From positions 124,001 through 188,000 of the forward strand of contig NZ_JAUOQH010000001.1 of the NCBI RefSeq assembly GCF_030547075.1: DNA of 64,000 nt, written 5' to 3'. Below, in pieces: positions 1 to 8,900 of the stretch. This DNA comes from Alteromonas sp. 1_MG-2023 (GTDB taxonomy: Bacteria; Pseudomonadota; Gammaproteobacteria; Enterobacterales; Alteromonadaceae). The notes beneath the pieces were generated by a model that saw nothing but the letters and a program-made list of their open reading frames with translations, was not told the DNA's origin and searched no databases. Position 1 is the first letter of the stretch; every line of letters begins with the position of its first letter. A program made the position numbers and the translations under genes.

Positions 1-254
1 AAGGCCAATGCAACAGTTACAGGCCCTAACAGCCAATGCAAAAAGCTAGCAGATTGCTGATATATTTCGATTGAAGTATTCGACAAAAACACAATGGTGC
101 CAACACTTACTGCGGTAAAAATAAGCGGATGTGAAATAGGGTAGCGGTAATATTTGCGGTTAATACGTAAGCCAACCCAATAGAAAAGCAGCGTGCTCCC
201 TAACCAGATAAGTCCAGAGAGCGACAAGGCGTGACTAATGGCCTCAATCATCAT
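1..254 (-). CDS. lrgB: LrgB family membrane protein (5' part only)
   Basis: Reading leftward from an ATG at 254 (a second ATG follows at 251) gives MMIEAISHALSLSGLIWLGS and continues without a stop to the window edge. The last visible residues include LLGPVTVALA, the hallmark stretch of LrgB/CidB proteins. The family consists of inner-membrane proteins linked to murein hydrolase control, holin-like behaviour and, in some bacteria, export of small organic acids. The gene overlaps the end of lrgA by 8-11 bases, so the two are probably translationally coupled. Only about 84 codons are present; the rest lies beyond base 1. Confidence 0.85.
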   Translation of the reverse strand, partial: MMIEAISHALSLSGLIWLGSTLLFYWVGLRINRKYYRYPISHPLIFTAVSVGTIVFLSNTSIEIYQQSASFLHWLLGPVTVALA

Positions 255-639
255 TTTGCCCCTGGCTTGAATGACGAGCGGCTAGCAATTTCTCTGCTAT
301 TTTTGCACTGATACCCAAGCTTATACAGGTAGTAATAATTATAGCGATACCTATCGCCCACCCGTTTTGTGCTATTTCGGTCCAGTAAGTGGTAACGCCA
401 AGTACCGCGGGAACGAACAGTACCGACATATGACTGAGTAAAGGCGAAGCCGCCCGGGCAACATAGGGCTCAGCACTAGGCGCAATAAAGAGTATTGCCA
501 GTAAAATAAGTAATCCCGTGAGGGCTCCCGGCAAGGGCAACCCCACAGATAAAGACAGCCACGTTCCCACATAAAAGCATACCAGCACTAAAATAGCGCC
601 AAATATCCACCTTTGCATTCCTGCTATCAAACTTTTCAT
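244..639 (-). CDS. lrgA: CidA/LrgA family holin-like protein
   Basis: A 131-residue, four-helix membrane protein with hydrophobic segments near residues 12-29, 35-54, 68-84 and 94-114. It has the family motifs LPLPGALTGLL (34-44) and FVPAVLGV (75-82). LrgA/CidA proteins are small holin-like inner-membrane partners of LrgB, which follows with an overlapping start. The start is uncertain: a perfect GGAGGT lies directly against the first ATG, too close to serve it, but is well spaced (9 nt) for the TTG at codon 4. The true N-terminus may therefore be three residues shorter. No regulator such as LytSR is visible nearby. Confidence 0.88.
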   Translation of the reverse strand: MKSLIAGMQRWIFGAILVLVCFYVGTWLSLSVGLPLPGALTGLLILLAILFIAPSAEPYVARAASPLLSHMSVLFVPAVLGVTTYWTEIAQNGWAIGIAIIITTCISLGISAKIAEKLLAARHSSQGQNDD

Positions 640-824
640 ACCTCCATTTCAAAGCAAGCTAGTACTTCAGTTACCCATAGTTTACGAAAACAGTGTATCG
701 ACTGAATGAATATGGCGCTAGTAAGACATTGGTCTTTATCGAAGTTTTCGACCTATAGACAGAGCGAGAAAGGAAACTATAAATAGACGATAGAAATGTA
801 GTGAATAAATGCTTTGTTAACAAC

Positions 825-854
825 AAAAAAAGAGCTACTGATAATCAGTAGCTC
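825..854 (-). terminator. Intrinsic terminator of the DUF3718 gene
   Basis: A perfect 10-bp stem (832-841 with 845-854) closes a three-base loop. On the minus strand it is followed by a run of T (831-825). It sits about 50 bases after the DUF3718 stop codon and reads in the same direction. Confidence 0.8.
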
Positions 855-902
855 CAAATCCAGGGATTTTAAAATTTAATATACTGCGTTATCTTTTTGC
901 CA

Positions 903-1235
903 CTAACGTTTTGCCGTTAAAACTGACTTTTCGGCGTTAACTCTGCGGGCAAGATAATCACCCGTTGAAATGGCGTTATTAGACTGGGCAAAAGAAAGCA
1001 TATCTTCGCCGTTACACACTAATCCTTTGTGCAAATCTTTATAACTAATACGACTGCGTTTTACCGCTTTATGCAATGCTAAGCGATTATCATCTTGAAT
1101 CGCTTCACATACCGCTACAAGGTCTTTTTCACTACTTTCAGGATACCCATTCGCATTGGCCAGACTTGCTGCTAACGCAAGCGTAGCACCAAAACCAAAT
1201 AAAACGGGTAATCTAACGTGGCGTGACATATCCAT
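903..1235 (-). CDS. DUF3718 family secreted small protein
   Basis: A 110-residue protein with a signal peptide (cut near ANA at 27-29) and a short mature domain with two cysteines, C43 and C74, the second in LVCNGEDMLSFA. That pattern (C-x6-DDN...RISY...CNG...FA) is what I recognise as DUF3718, a family of small periplasmic proteins common in Alteromonadales and Vibrionales with no known function. The start is supported by AGAGGA seven bases before the ATG. The gene stands alone, with its own terminator. The two cysteines could form a disulfide in the periplasm; this is inference. Confidence 0.75.
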   Translation of the reverse strand: MDMSRHVRLPVLFGFGATLALAASLANANGYPESSEKDLVAVCEAIQDDNRLALHKAVKRSRISYKDLHKGLVCNGEDMLSFAQSNNAISTGDYLARRVNAEKSVLTAKR

Positions 1236-1475
1236 ATCAAGTTCCTCTAACGAGATTAGTTAAATGATGCGTCGACATCTCGTTTTTGTCTTCGCGAACA
1301 TAAACTAGTGAAAAAATATGACATTCGCGCTATAAAAAGGTTAAGACTCTGTTACGTACGACCAAGCGATAAACGGATGATAAAAGCCGATAATTAACCA
1401 TGCTAAAACGCTTAATGGTCGCGGGTTACACACTTTTTGATACAAGTCACTCATTCACTAAACAAGGAAGTCATT

Positions 1476-2135
1476 ATGTTAGAGCAACAAAAATACCATC
1501 ATATTCGAGAGCAAATGCGCCCAGGCGATATTATTGCGTTTGGCGGTAATAGCCTTTTTTCGCGTTGGACAAAATTAACCACCCGCTCTGCCGTTACCCA
1601 TATCGCCATCGTAATGCAAACCAAAATGCGGGATGAAGAATCTGGCCGATACTTTAATCAGGTAATGGAAGCGACGGTTTATGAAGGAAAAAAAGGGGTA
1701 ATGACAAACCGATTAAGCGAACGGGTTCATACTTACGATGGCGACATGTGGTGGTTACCTTTAGGTGAAGATGCCCGAAGCATGTTTGAACAGAATAAGT
1801 TTGAGTTCTTCAACTTTATGTTTGCTCAAGAAGGTAAGGCGTACGACATACTTCAGCTTTTCGGCTCAGCAGTAGATGCACTAGACAGCCATCCTATTCT
1901 AGGAAGCATTAGCTATAATCAAGAAGATTTCAGTAGTTGGTTCTGTTCCGAGCTTATTGCTGAGGGGTTAGAAACCGCAGGTATTATTAGTAGTGTTAAT
2001 GCATCAGAAGTGACGCCGGTTGATATATGCAGGTTTTCTATTTTTGAACCACGTTACGTGCAACTTAAAGGTGAAGCTCGCCCAATAGCGGGGTTCAACA
2101 CACAGTTAGCAGATAACTGGGGTCAGGTTTGCTGA
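1476..2135 (+). CDS. YiiX/YebB-like permuted papain-fold cysteine hydrolase
   Basis: I start it at the ATG at 1476 because AAGGAAG lies five bases upstream; an in-frame start at 1437 has no such site. The product is 219 residues. RPGDIIAFGG (15-24) followed by THIAIVM (catalytic-type His42), then WFCSELIAEG (Cys157, Glu159), is the circularly permuted NlpC/P60 arrangement in which His precedes Cys. E. coli YiiX is the reference member. These proteins act on amide or ester bonds, with substrates mostly unknown. There is no signal peptide, so it is probably cytoplasmic. It converges with the next gene. Confidence 0.72.
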   Translation: MLEQQKYHHIREQMRPGDIIAFGGNSLFSRWTKLTTRSAVTHIAIVMQTKMRDEESGRYFNQVMEATVYEGKKGVMTNRLSERVHTYDGDMWWLPLGEDARSMFEQNKFEFFNFMFAQEGKAYDILQLFGSAVDALDSHPILGSISYNQEDFSSWFCSELIAEGLETAGIISSVNASEVTPVDICRFSIFEPRYVQLKGEARPIAGFNTQLADNWGQVC

Positions 2136-2155
2136 CCCAGTATAATATCCAATAA

Positions 2156-2485
2156 TTAGAAAATGCTATCTTGATGGATTTTGATGAACATGCTGGTACC
2201 GATTTTGGTGTAATCGATTTTGTATTCTTTCCCATTTAGGGTTTGAATAAACACTAAGGTCTTTTCATCACCAAATACTTCGCTTGTTGTGATATCAACA
2301 AGTTCCATGTCCATCATTTTAGCATCCCGCTTATTTTCAGGAACTTTTCCCTCATATTGCTTGATGCCTTTGTAAGTAACAATTATAGGCGGATGCTCAT
2401 CACCATTTGTTACTAGCAAATCTAACTTTCGAATTTTATGGATAATGGTATTTCTACCGCTTATCAGGAAGGCCTTTTCTGTCAT
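2156..2485 (-). CDS. Conserved-looking hypothetical protein
   Basis: A 109-residue protein with no signal peptide, no membrane segment and no cysteine. I do not recognise the family. It looks like a compact alternating beta-strand fold (IIVTYKGIKQYEG, KTLVFIQTLNGKEYKIDY, SMFIKIHQD). A GGAG six bases before the ATG supports it as a real gene, and the opposite strand has no competing frame. It stands alone, convergent with the YiiX-like gene. No function is proposed. Confidence 0.55.
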   Translation of the reverse strand: MTEKAFLISGRNTIIHKIRKLDLLVTNGDEHPPIIVTYKGIKQYEGKVPENKRDAKMMDMELVDITTSEVFGDEKTLVFIQTLNGKEYKIDYTKIGTSMFIKIHQDSIF

Positions 2486-2713
2486 TCTTATCTCCGCGCC
2501 AGTTCGCCTTGTTCAGTAATGCTTTTTTATTTCTATTAAGATAGCAAATTTTAACACCATGTGCACAACATAACCTATTGGCACGAGGTTATTATCTCTA
2601 TCTGAAGTATAGCCATAAAATATCAACCATAGCCAAAAATTAACTATCGAATTTAGGCGTTAGAAGCCCATTTTAAGCACTTCTATGCCAATACCTAATA
2701 CAAAGCGTAGAGC

Positions 2714-3511
2714 TTACTCCCATTTTATCCAAGGTCTATTTAATAAGTTTCGTAACAATTGTTTGCAAGGCGGGGCTTCTGGGCTCGAAAATTCACAGCT
2801 TGGAGCTTCTAGAATATCAACTTGAGCCAGTATATTCGACACTGACAATTCCAGCGTCAATTCACTGTCTAACTGAGTCATTGGCAAAATAAATTCGACC
2901 CTATTGGTGAACGCACATGATGCTTCTGGCGGCGTATCGGTCGACGCTGAAGTACAATTCGCACTACCTAAATGATATGACCACTGCTTTTCATTTGCGC
3001 CCGCTTGGGATAAATCTAGTCTTAAAAAACGATGACCTTGCTGTCTATTCAAAAACATTGATGTGTCGTTTAACGGCGAGGCTTGGGAAAGGGGGTTAGC
3101 ATGATTCGCATCGAACGGAAGTCCCATCGTAAACCTAAGGTTGGTAGCCAGTTTCAATAAGCCCTCAGACACATCTAGAATAATTTTATTGTTTGCATCA
3201 TCAGGCGAACTGCACAGCGAATGAAATTTTAGAAGTGCAGTTGATTGGGTCTGCCATTTGGTTTGCTTAAACGAGACGCGCTGCCACTTACCATCTATAC
3301 GTACTTCAGGTTTAGTTAGATAAAAGCCGAAATAATCTAGCTGCCATTTCGTAGGCCCTACTTTTACCATTGATGGACACGCACCACTCTCAATACCCGT
3401 TAACGTAAATGGGATCTCCCCCACTTCTCGTTCTTTCCAATCTAGCGTGTCACAACCCGACAACCCTAAAACAATCGCTAACATGACACCAAAACGCCCG
3501 TGCATTTTCAT
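2714..3511 (-). CDS. MbnP-like lipoprotein
   Basis: A 265-residue lipoprotein (lipobox LSGC, Cys20). Visible MbnP-type features are W-x-L-x-Y-F-x-F-Y-L near 55-63, FTMGLPFDANHANP (126-139), MFLNRQQGHRFLRLD (151-165), HLGSANC (179-185) and a C-terminal disulfide-rich tail. In methanotrophs MbnP binds copper, and its diheme partner MbnH converts a tryptophan of MbnP to a kynurenine. Many bacteria carry MbnP-like genes outside methanobactin clusters, usually beside an MbnH-like diheme protein. None is present here, so this copy is an orphan. Role in copper handling is inference. Confidence 0.72.
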   Translation of the reverse strand: MKMHGRFGVMLAIVLGLSGCDTLDWKEREVGEIPFTLTGIESGACPSMVKVGPTKWQLDYFGFYLTKPEVRIDGKWQRVSFKQTKWQTQSTALLKFHSLCSSPDDANNKIILDVSEGLLKLATNLRFTMGLPFDANHANPLSQASPLNDTSMFLNRQQGHRFLRLDLSQAGANEKQWSYHLGSANCTSASTDTPPEASCAFTNRVEFILPMTQLDSELTLELSVSNILAQVDILEAPSCEFSSPEAPPCKQLLRNLLNRPWIKWE

Positions 3512-3848
3512 TTCTATTTTTACTTCCTGTTCAAATTTATTGTGCTAATTGATGTGCTACCAATTGAGCTATTAAAATGGCGTATCGGATTAATCCAATG
3601 CGTGCCTTATGGCGAGTGTTCATAGTGCTGTTAACTAGGCTGGTTCGTCAAGGAATGACGATAGTACTGAAGGTAAAGATATCGATAAGAACGCAAATTC
3701 ATAAAAAATGCAGAAAAAACTGAACAAAAATAAAGCAAACTGTTCACAAAGCCGAACCCTAGGCGTGACAAGGCAATTAAAACTGCTTATACTTGCGCTC
3801 GCTTTTCGTTGATACGTTTCGCGTTTTTAACAAAGCGATTTCAAATAT
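3512..3848. other. Intergenic region, promoter side of the tRNA gene
   Basis: No credible open frame was seen. The right half carries the tRNA promoter annotated separately; the left half is the upstream region of the MbnP-like gene. No repeat or mobile-element end was noticed. Confidence 0.6.
3765..3793 (+). promoter_or_regulatory. Sigma-70 promoter of the tRNA gene
   Basis: GTGACA (3765-3770) and TATACT (3788-3793) are separated by exactly 17 bases, each one mismatch from consensus. The GC-rich stretch TGCGCTCGC follows the -10, as expected of a stringently controlled stable-RNA promoter. The start site would be near 3800, about 50 bases before the mature tRNA. Confidence 0.65.
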
Positions 3849-3925
3849 GGCCCCATAGCTCAGTTGGTTAGAGCATCCGACTCATAATCGGCAGGTCCCC
3901 TGTTCAAGTCAGGGTGGGGCCACCA
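3849..3925 (+). tRNA. ileX: tRNA-Ile2 (anticodon CAU, lysidine-modified)
   Basis: A 77-base cloverleaf with the CCA end encoded. The acceptor stem GGCCCCA pairs with TGGGGCC, the D arm holds AGTTGGTTA, the anticodon CAT is at 3883-3885 and the T loop is TTCAAGT. The outermost anticodon-stem pair is a mismatch. The CAU anticodon fits either elongator Met or minor Ile. I prefer Ile2 because the GGCCCC/GGGGCC acceptor stem with C4-G69 and C5-G68 matches E. coli tRNA-Ile2 and the TilS identity elements, whereas E. coli elongator Met begins GGCUACG. If correct, it reads AUA codons after TilS modification. Confidence 0.75.
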
Positions 3926-4358
3926 TTTTTATCTATAAATTACTCGTCTATATTTAAATTCTTCCCAAAATATCTTACTCCTCAAAAGAGTCGATATTAT
4001 TTATTCGCGTCACTCACTTTCACGTACCCTCGCGCCGCTAGAAAACCCTACTCCAAATAATTCACTCGCCTATATTGCTGTATCTCTTTGAACTACATAT
4101 CCACAGACCACTTTTACGTAAACACACGTAAAGCGTGTAAAAACACGTAAAACCGCTTGATTTATTAGCCGCACAAACGCTCAAATAACCTTTTATTTCA
4201 TAATGTTATGTAAATATGCATTTACACAAATGAAATAAAAATGAAATAAAAATAGCCAACAATTGCGCTACCTAAGGCAACAGCAAATAAGACGTGCTTA
4301 GTAAGCATGCGTGGCTTGCTGAGCACTAAAACTCACTATTATAAATAACGAGAAATAC
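3926..4358. other. Regulatory region upstream of the TonB receptor
   Basis: No gene is visible in these 433 bases. It holds a cluster of CGTAAA-type repeats (4113-4151, including the palindrome TTTACGTAAA at 4113-4122 and two copies of ACACGTAAA) and, 58 bases further on, the TyrR-like palindrome listed separately. The spacing suggests an array of one strong and several weak sites for one regulator. Confidence 0.5.
4209..4226 (+). promoter_or_regulatory. TyrR-type operator (TGTAAA-N6-TTTACA)
   Basis: The sequence TGTAAATATGCATTTACA matches the TyrR/PhhR box consensus in both half-sites and is palindromic over all 18 bases. It lies 133 bases before the TonB receptor start, a plausible operator position. 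TyrR controls aromatic amino acid transport and catabolism; this would place the receptor in that regulon. Regulation is inferred from the site only. Confidence 0.6.
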
Positions 4359-7300
4359 ATGAATAATAAAACTCAGTTTAATCGCATCGCGATGGCTGTC
4401 GCATTGTCTATTGGGGTCGCAACAACAGCCGTTGCAGCCACCGGACAATCTTCAGCAATGCGCGGCACCATTTTGGGTCCTCAAGGTAATCCTGCTGCAG
4501 GTAGCGCCATTACCATCATTCACCAACCTTCAGGTACGGTAAAAGAAGTTACCGTAAACGATGAAGGGGTATTCTCTGCTAGGGGTTTACGTGTTGGTGG
4601 TCCTTATATGATTGTCGTAGAGTCAGAAAAGTTCCAAAGTCGTGTTATTGAAGATGTGTATTTAGAATTAAATGACACGTTTGAGCTTGATACGGCTCTT
4701 CAATCTGCCTCAGATATGGAGCGCGTAACGGTTACTGGTACTCGTGACTTTTTCTCAAACAATGGGTCGAATTCAGTGTTTGGCGAATCTGCCATTGAAA
4801 ACATGCCTACCTTTAACCGTGACATCAAAGATATTGTTCGCTCAAACCCATTAGCAGTCGTAAGTGCAGACGGCGAAGAATTAAGTATTGCCGGCTCAAA
4901 CCCTAAATATAATACCTTTACTGTTGATGGCGTAGGCGTTAACGACACCTTCGGCTTGCAAAGTAACGGTTACCCAACGTCACGTCCTCCAGTTTCTTTA
5001 GATGCCATCAGCCAAGTATCTGTTGAGTTTACGCCTTTTACTGCCCGCGCTGGTAAATTTGGTGGCGGTAACGTGAATGTGGTAACTAAATCGGGTACCA
5101 ACGAATTTCATGGTACGGCATTCTATGAAGAAGTGCCTTTTTCTGGCACCGCAAAAGATACAAAGCTTTACAACACAGAATATGATGTTGATAACGACGA
5201 ATCATCATATGGCTTCACGCTTGGTGGTCCATTAATTAAAGACAAACTTTTCTTCTTTGGCTCTTATGAAAAATGGGAAGAAGAAATTGATACGGGCTTT
5301 AACTCTTCTGCATACCCTACTGAACTCGTTAGTGCGGCAGAGGAAGTGATTACTGCCCTAAATGACACTTATGGCCTTGAAGATTCGATTGCAGGTGCTC
5401 CTGATGCAGACGAAGACGAAAAATACCTCATTAAATTAGATTGGAACATTAACAACGACCACCGCGCTGATTTTACTTATAGCTATCAAGAAAATACCGC
5501 TGCACAAAACTATAACGATGATTCAGAAACTATTCTCTTATCATCAAGCGCTTGGACCTTAGCGCAGAAAAATACGTACTACACCGCCCACGTCTATTCA
5601 GATTGGTCAAATAACCTTCAAACAGAAGTGAGTCTTTCATACAAAGAATTTGAGCAAGCTTCTGTCACGGCTTCTGATTGGGGTGAAATCAATATCGACA
5701 CTGCAGCAGGTTCAGACAGTGGCTACAGCATAGTGGGTGGGGCGGATGAAAACCGTCATGCCAATGTCCTCGCCAATGAAGTGTGGAACTTTGCCTTACA
5801 CGCGACTTATTTAGCGGGAGATATTGAATACAAGTTCGGTACTGAAATAGAAAACACGTGGAACTACAACCTTTACGGCCGAGACTCTTTAGGTACGTGG
5901 TATTTTGATGATACTGAGGCATTCGCTAATCAGGAAATTTCTTATTTCGAATACGCTAATGCGTATACCAATGATGTTGAAGATCTTGCCTATAATGTTG
6001 AAAGTACGGTTTACTCGCTTTATGGCGATGCAACCTATGAATTATTCGACGACTTCTCGGTTACTGCAGGCTTGCGATATGAATACCTTACTGTTGAAGA
6101 CTCTCCTCAGCTAAACGATAACTTTAGCAACACCTACGGTTTTACGAATACTGAAAACCTTGATGGCTTCGATATTTTCCTTCCTCGGGTAAGTTTTAAT
6201 TGGGATATCAATGACGACTTAACCCTGCGAGGTGGCGCAGGTCGCTTCTATGGTGGAATGCCACTGGTTTGGATCTCAAACGCATACACCACCGATGGTG
6301 TAACCAATGACTCGGTAACTTTTTCGAGCCTTGACGCAAGTTCGGTAGACTTCACTTCAGTTCCTACCGAAGCGCAAAGTGCGTTGATGCAAGGAGCGGG
6401 AAGCACGAACTCAATCGATCCTGATTTTGAATTGCCTTCTGACTGGCGCTATCAAATTGCTGCAGACTACACCTTCGATATCCCTACCCTTGGTGATAAC
6501 TTTGCGTGGACGACTGAGCTAACTTACGTTGATCGTCAAAATGCGGCTTACTGGGAAGATTTGTCTCGTATCGATAACGGCAATAGTACCCCAGATGGCC
6601 GTATCATTTGGGACAACGTTTATGACGGCACTGAATATGAAGACAACTATGATATTCAGCTAACCAACTCTGATGACGGTGGCCGCAGTATCTTGTTTAC
6701 CACCGCGTTGGCCAAACAATGGGATAACGGTATCAGCCTTAATACCTCTTATACCCATCAAGATATTACTGAGGTGAACCCTGGTACAAGTTCAACAGCT
6801 GAGTCTAACTATCAGTATGAAGTTACAGTTAATCGTAACGATCCTTTAGTGGGCACGGCTTACTACGAAATCAAACACCGTTTTCTAGTAAACCTTGGTT
6901 ACACTCACCAGTTTTTTGACGGCTACAACACTAACGTTAATTTGTTCTTTGAACGCCGTTCTGGTCAGCCTTTCTCTTGGGTACTTGGTGCTTACCAAGA
7001 CGGTGGATTGGGAGACCAGTCTGAATTTGACGATGCAGACGTTTATTTACCTTACATTCCATCGGGTGCTAACGACGCAGCGGTTGATTTCTCCAGTGGC
7101 CTTAGCTACGACGAAATCATGGCGATTGCTGAGCAAGCAGGTGTAGCAGGCAGTGCTGGTGGCTATGTAAGTAAATACTCATCAACCCAGCCATGGGTAA
7201 CAACAGTAGATTTGGCAATTTCGCAAGAAATCCCTGGTTTTGTAGAGGGCCATAAAGGGCGCATTTATCTGAATATTGATAACTTCGCCAACCTTCTAAA

Positions 7301-7487
7301 TAGCGATTGGGGTAAGGTATACGATTTAAGCTACCCGCAACAAATACTGTTCGATTATGACATTAATGATGCAGGCCAGTATGTTTACTCAGAAGCCTAT
7401 GGTGGTACTGATACCAGCAACTATAATTCGTTTGATGAAGAGCAATCAACGTGGCGAATTAAGGTAGGCGTTAAGTATACTTTCTAA
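4359..7487 (+). CDS. Oar-like TonB-dependent receptor
   Basis: A 1042-residue outer-membrane receptor. Domains in order: signal peptide (1 to about 27), a carboxypeptidase-regulatory-like beta domain (about 32-115), a plug starting near the TonB-box-like ERVTVTGTRD and running through INMP-type plug motifs and the TKSGTNEFHG strand, then a large beta-barrel ending in the classic WRIKVGVKYTF with terminal Phe. The architecture is that of Oar-like receptors, which are numerous in Alteromonadales and often take up peptides or other organic matter. The substrate cannot be read from sequence. A TyrR-type box upstream suggests a link to aromatic amino acids or peptides. It is followed by its own terminator. 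Confidence 0.88.
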   Translation: MNNKTQFNRIAMAVALSIGVATTAVAATGQSSAMRGTILGPQGNPAAGSAITIIHQPSGTVKEVTVNDEGVFSARGLRVGGPYMIVVESEKFQSRVIEDVYLELNDTFELDTALQSASDMERVTVTGTRDFFSNNGSNSVFGESAIENMPTFNRDIKDIVRSNPLAVVSADGEELSIAGSNPKYNTFTVDGVGVNDTFGLQSNGYPTSRPPVSLDAISQVSVEFTPFTARAGKFGGGNVNVVTKSGTNEFHGTAFYEEVPFSGTAKDTKLYNTEYDVDNDESSYGFTLGGPLIKDKLFFFGSYEKWEEEIDTGFNSSAYPTELVSAAEEVITALNDTYGLEDSIAGAPDADEDEKYLIKLDWNINNDHRADFTYSYQENTAAQNYNDDSETILLSSSAWTLAQKNTYYTAHVYSDWSNNLQTEVSLSYKEFEQASVTASDWGEINIDTAAGSDSGYSIVGGADENRHANVLANEVWNFALHATYLAGDIEYKFGTEIENTWNYNLYGRDSLGTWYFDDTEAFANQEISYFEYANAYTNDVEDLAYNVESTVYSLYGDATYELFDDFSVTAGLRYEYLTVEDSPQLNDNFSNTYGFTNTENLDGFDIFLPRVSFNWDINDDLTLRGGAGRFYGGMPLVWISNAYTTDGVTNDSVTFSSLDASSVDFTSVPTEAQSALMQGAGSTNSIDPDFELPSDWRYQIAADYTFDIPTLGDNFAWTTELTYVDRQNAAYWEDLSRIDNGNSTPDGRIIWDNVYDGTEYEDNYDIQLTNSDDGGRSILFTTALAKQWDNGISLNTSYTHQDITEVNPGTSSTAESNYQYEVTVNRNDPLVGTAYYEIKHRFLVNLGYTHQFFDGYNTNVNLFFERRSGQPFSWVLGAYQDGGLGDQSEFDDADVYLPYIPSGANDAAVDFSSGLSYDEIMAIAEQAGVAGSAGGYVSKYSSTQPWVTTVDLAISQEIPGFVEGHKGRIYLNIDNFANLLNSDWGKVYDLSYPQQILFDYDINDAGQYVYSEAYGGTDTSNYNSFDEEQSTWRIKVGVKYTF

Positions 7488-7515
7488 GTATTGAACCTAC
7501 CTATTAACTAACAAC

Positions 7516-7544
7516 AAGCCAGCTGCTATTCAGCTGGCTTTTCT
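7516..7544 (+). terminator. Intrinsic terminator after the TonB receptor
   Basis: A perfect 10-bp stem, AAGCCAGCTG (7516-7525) with CAGCTGGCTT (7531-7540), has a five-base loop and a short T tract. It lies 29 bases after the receptor stop codon. Confidence 0.85.
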
Positions 7545-7677
7545 ATTTCAGTATCAGTAATTCATTTTATAGGTGGAGTTCAGTGTCAAAAAAAGTTGGC
7601 AAGCTATTTGAAAGTTCAAGAGTAGGTATTGACCAAATGACTGCGTAACACGCACTAAACAACGAGATTTTGACACT

Positions 7678-7872
7678 ATGCGCCTACCGACCAAACAACT
7701 TATTAGTAAAATTGAAACGCTATCTAATGATTTGTCACAAGACCAGCTATCCAACTTTCTTGATATCATCAACGCGATGACTGCGCTTGTCGAAGAAGCT
7801 AGCGAGTTAAGTAACACCGATGGCGCAATAAAAATCAAAGAAGCTCCTGCCGTTGGGTCAATCATACATTAG
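7678..7872 (+). CDS. Small hypothetical protein
   Basis: A 64-residue frame with an amphipathic helical look (RLPTKQLISKIETLSNDLSQDQLSNFLDIINAMTALVEEASEL). It has no signal peptide and no family that I recognise. Only a weak purine stretch (ACGAG) lies upstream, too far for a good ribosome site. The composition is protein-like, and I prefer this strand to the longer antisense frame at 7554-7865, which is low-complexity in style. It may be a real small protein or chance. Confidence 0.42.
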   Translation: MRLPTKQLISKIETLSNDLSQDQLSNFLDIINAMTALVEEASELSNTDGAIKIKEAPAVGSIIH

Positions 7873-7960
7873 AGCTTGGTCCCTGAGTCTGGGTTTTAAA
7901 AACTTGCGCTCCTCAAAAACAATTGATCAGCAAAGGAAATTATCACTTCCTTTGCAAAAG

Positions 7961-8899
7961 TCACTTGTATGATTTTATGGTTAACGCCGTTTTTTTCAAA
8001 CTCTCATCTTCGGGAAACCGCAATAGGGCATCATCAATTAATGCGTGAGCCTTGGTTATGTTTCCACTTTTGGCAAGGACATAAGCGTAGTTATTCATAT
8101 ACGCAGCCTGATTCTGACCCACCTGATACCCCCGCTTAAACCATTCTACCGCTTTCTCTGGCTGTTCTTCTAAATAGTAATTGCCCAATAGAAAATAGGC
8201 TAACCATTGATTGGACCACTGTTTGGTAGCCGCTCGTAAAAAGGCAATAGCTTGCTCGTCCTTTCCCACCTCTAACATATCGTAAGCAGCACTAACGTAA
8301 GTAAACGGATTCATCTTATCGCTGATTTTATTTGGAGGAACTGGCGCTAGAAGCCAATAATTTCCTCTTCCCCATGTTTTTTCAAATAGTTCGAAAGACA
8401 TAGTGTGATTGGGCGTTAAGCCCGTGTGCATGGTCATGGTACGAGTGGTTAAATCGAAACCGGTCACTACCGCGTAATGCCATTGGGGTAGCAGTTGAAT
8501 AGATAAATTTTGAAATACAATGACAGGTATATCACTACTCACTAACTGCATTAATTTAGTTAGCGTCCCCCTTTCGGTATAAGGTAAAAAATCATACTGA
8601 CGCGTTGCCGTAATCATTTCTAGCTGTAAGCTTCCTTCTTTATCAGGAATAAATATTTTGGGCGCTATGTCATTCGCACTAATATTTTGCCCATAATATT
8701 CAAATATTTCTGATAACGTAGTGGGGCCACAGTAATACTGTTCTTGAGCATAAAATGGGACATTGTTTATGGTATGGCTTAATGGTACCCCAGAAGGTTT
8801 TTGTAGCGCTAAGCGGTCTGCCTGCGGCGTTCCCTGGCACCCACTTAGCAATAAAAAGCCCGCAATAAAGCAGGCTCTGAATAAAACATCTAATTTCAT
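7961..8899 (-). CDS. PA2778-family C39-like cysteine peptidase lipoprotein with TPR tail
   Basis: A 312-residue lipoprotein (LLSGC, Cys21). The N-terminal half is a papain-like C39 domain with Cys57 in QEQYYCGPTTLSE and His141 in QWHYAVVTGFD; Asn or Asp after the histidine would complete the triad. Residues from about 205 are TPR-type helices (MNPFTYVSAAYDMLEVGKDE onward, including KAVEWFKRGYQVGQNQAAYMNNYAYVLAKSGN). This is the PA2778 family pattern. It directly follows a PA2779-type gene (one base between them), the usual pair. A role in cutting or maturing the small partner is a reasonable guess but is not shown here. Confidence 0.8.
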   Translation of the reverse strand: MKLDVLFRACFIAGFLLLSGCQGTPQADRLALQKPSGVPLSHTINNVPFYAQEQYYCGPTTLSEIFEYYGQNISANDIAPKIFIPDKEGSLQLEMITATRQYDFLPYTERGTLTKLMQLVSSDIPVIVFQNLSIQLLPQWHYAVVTGFDLTTRTMTMHTGLTPNHTMSFELFEKTWGRGNYWLLAPVPPNKISDKMNPFTYVSAAYDMLEVGKDEQAIAFLRAATKQWSNQWLAYFLLGNYYLEEQPEKAVEWFKRGYQVGQNQAAYMNNYAYVLAKSGNITKAHALIDDALLRFPEDESLKKTALTIKSYK

Positions 8900-8900
8900 A

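Noticed and set aside
3849-3925. tRNA gene as an integration site of a mobile element
   Set aside because: No integrase, no repeated tRNA 3' end and no change in gene style on either side.
7554-7865. Minus-strand 103-codon frame
   Set aside because: Antisense to the more protein-like small plus-strand frame and overlapping the region after the receptor terminator; no ribosome site.
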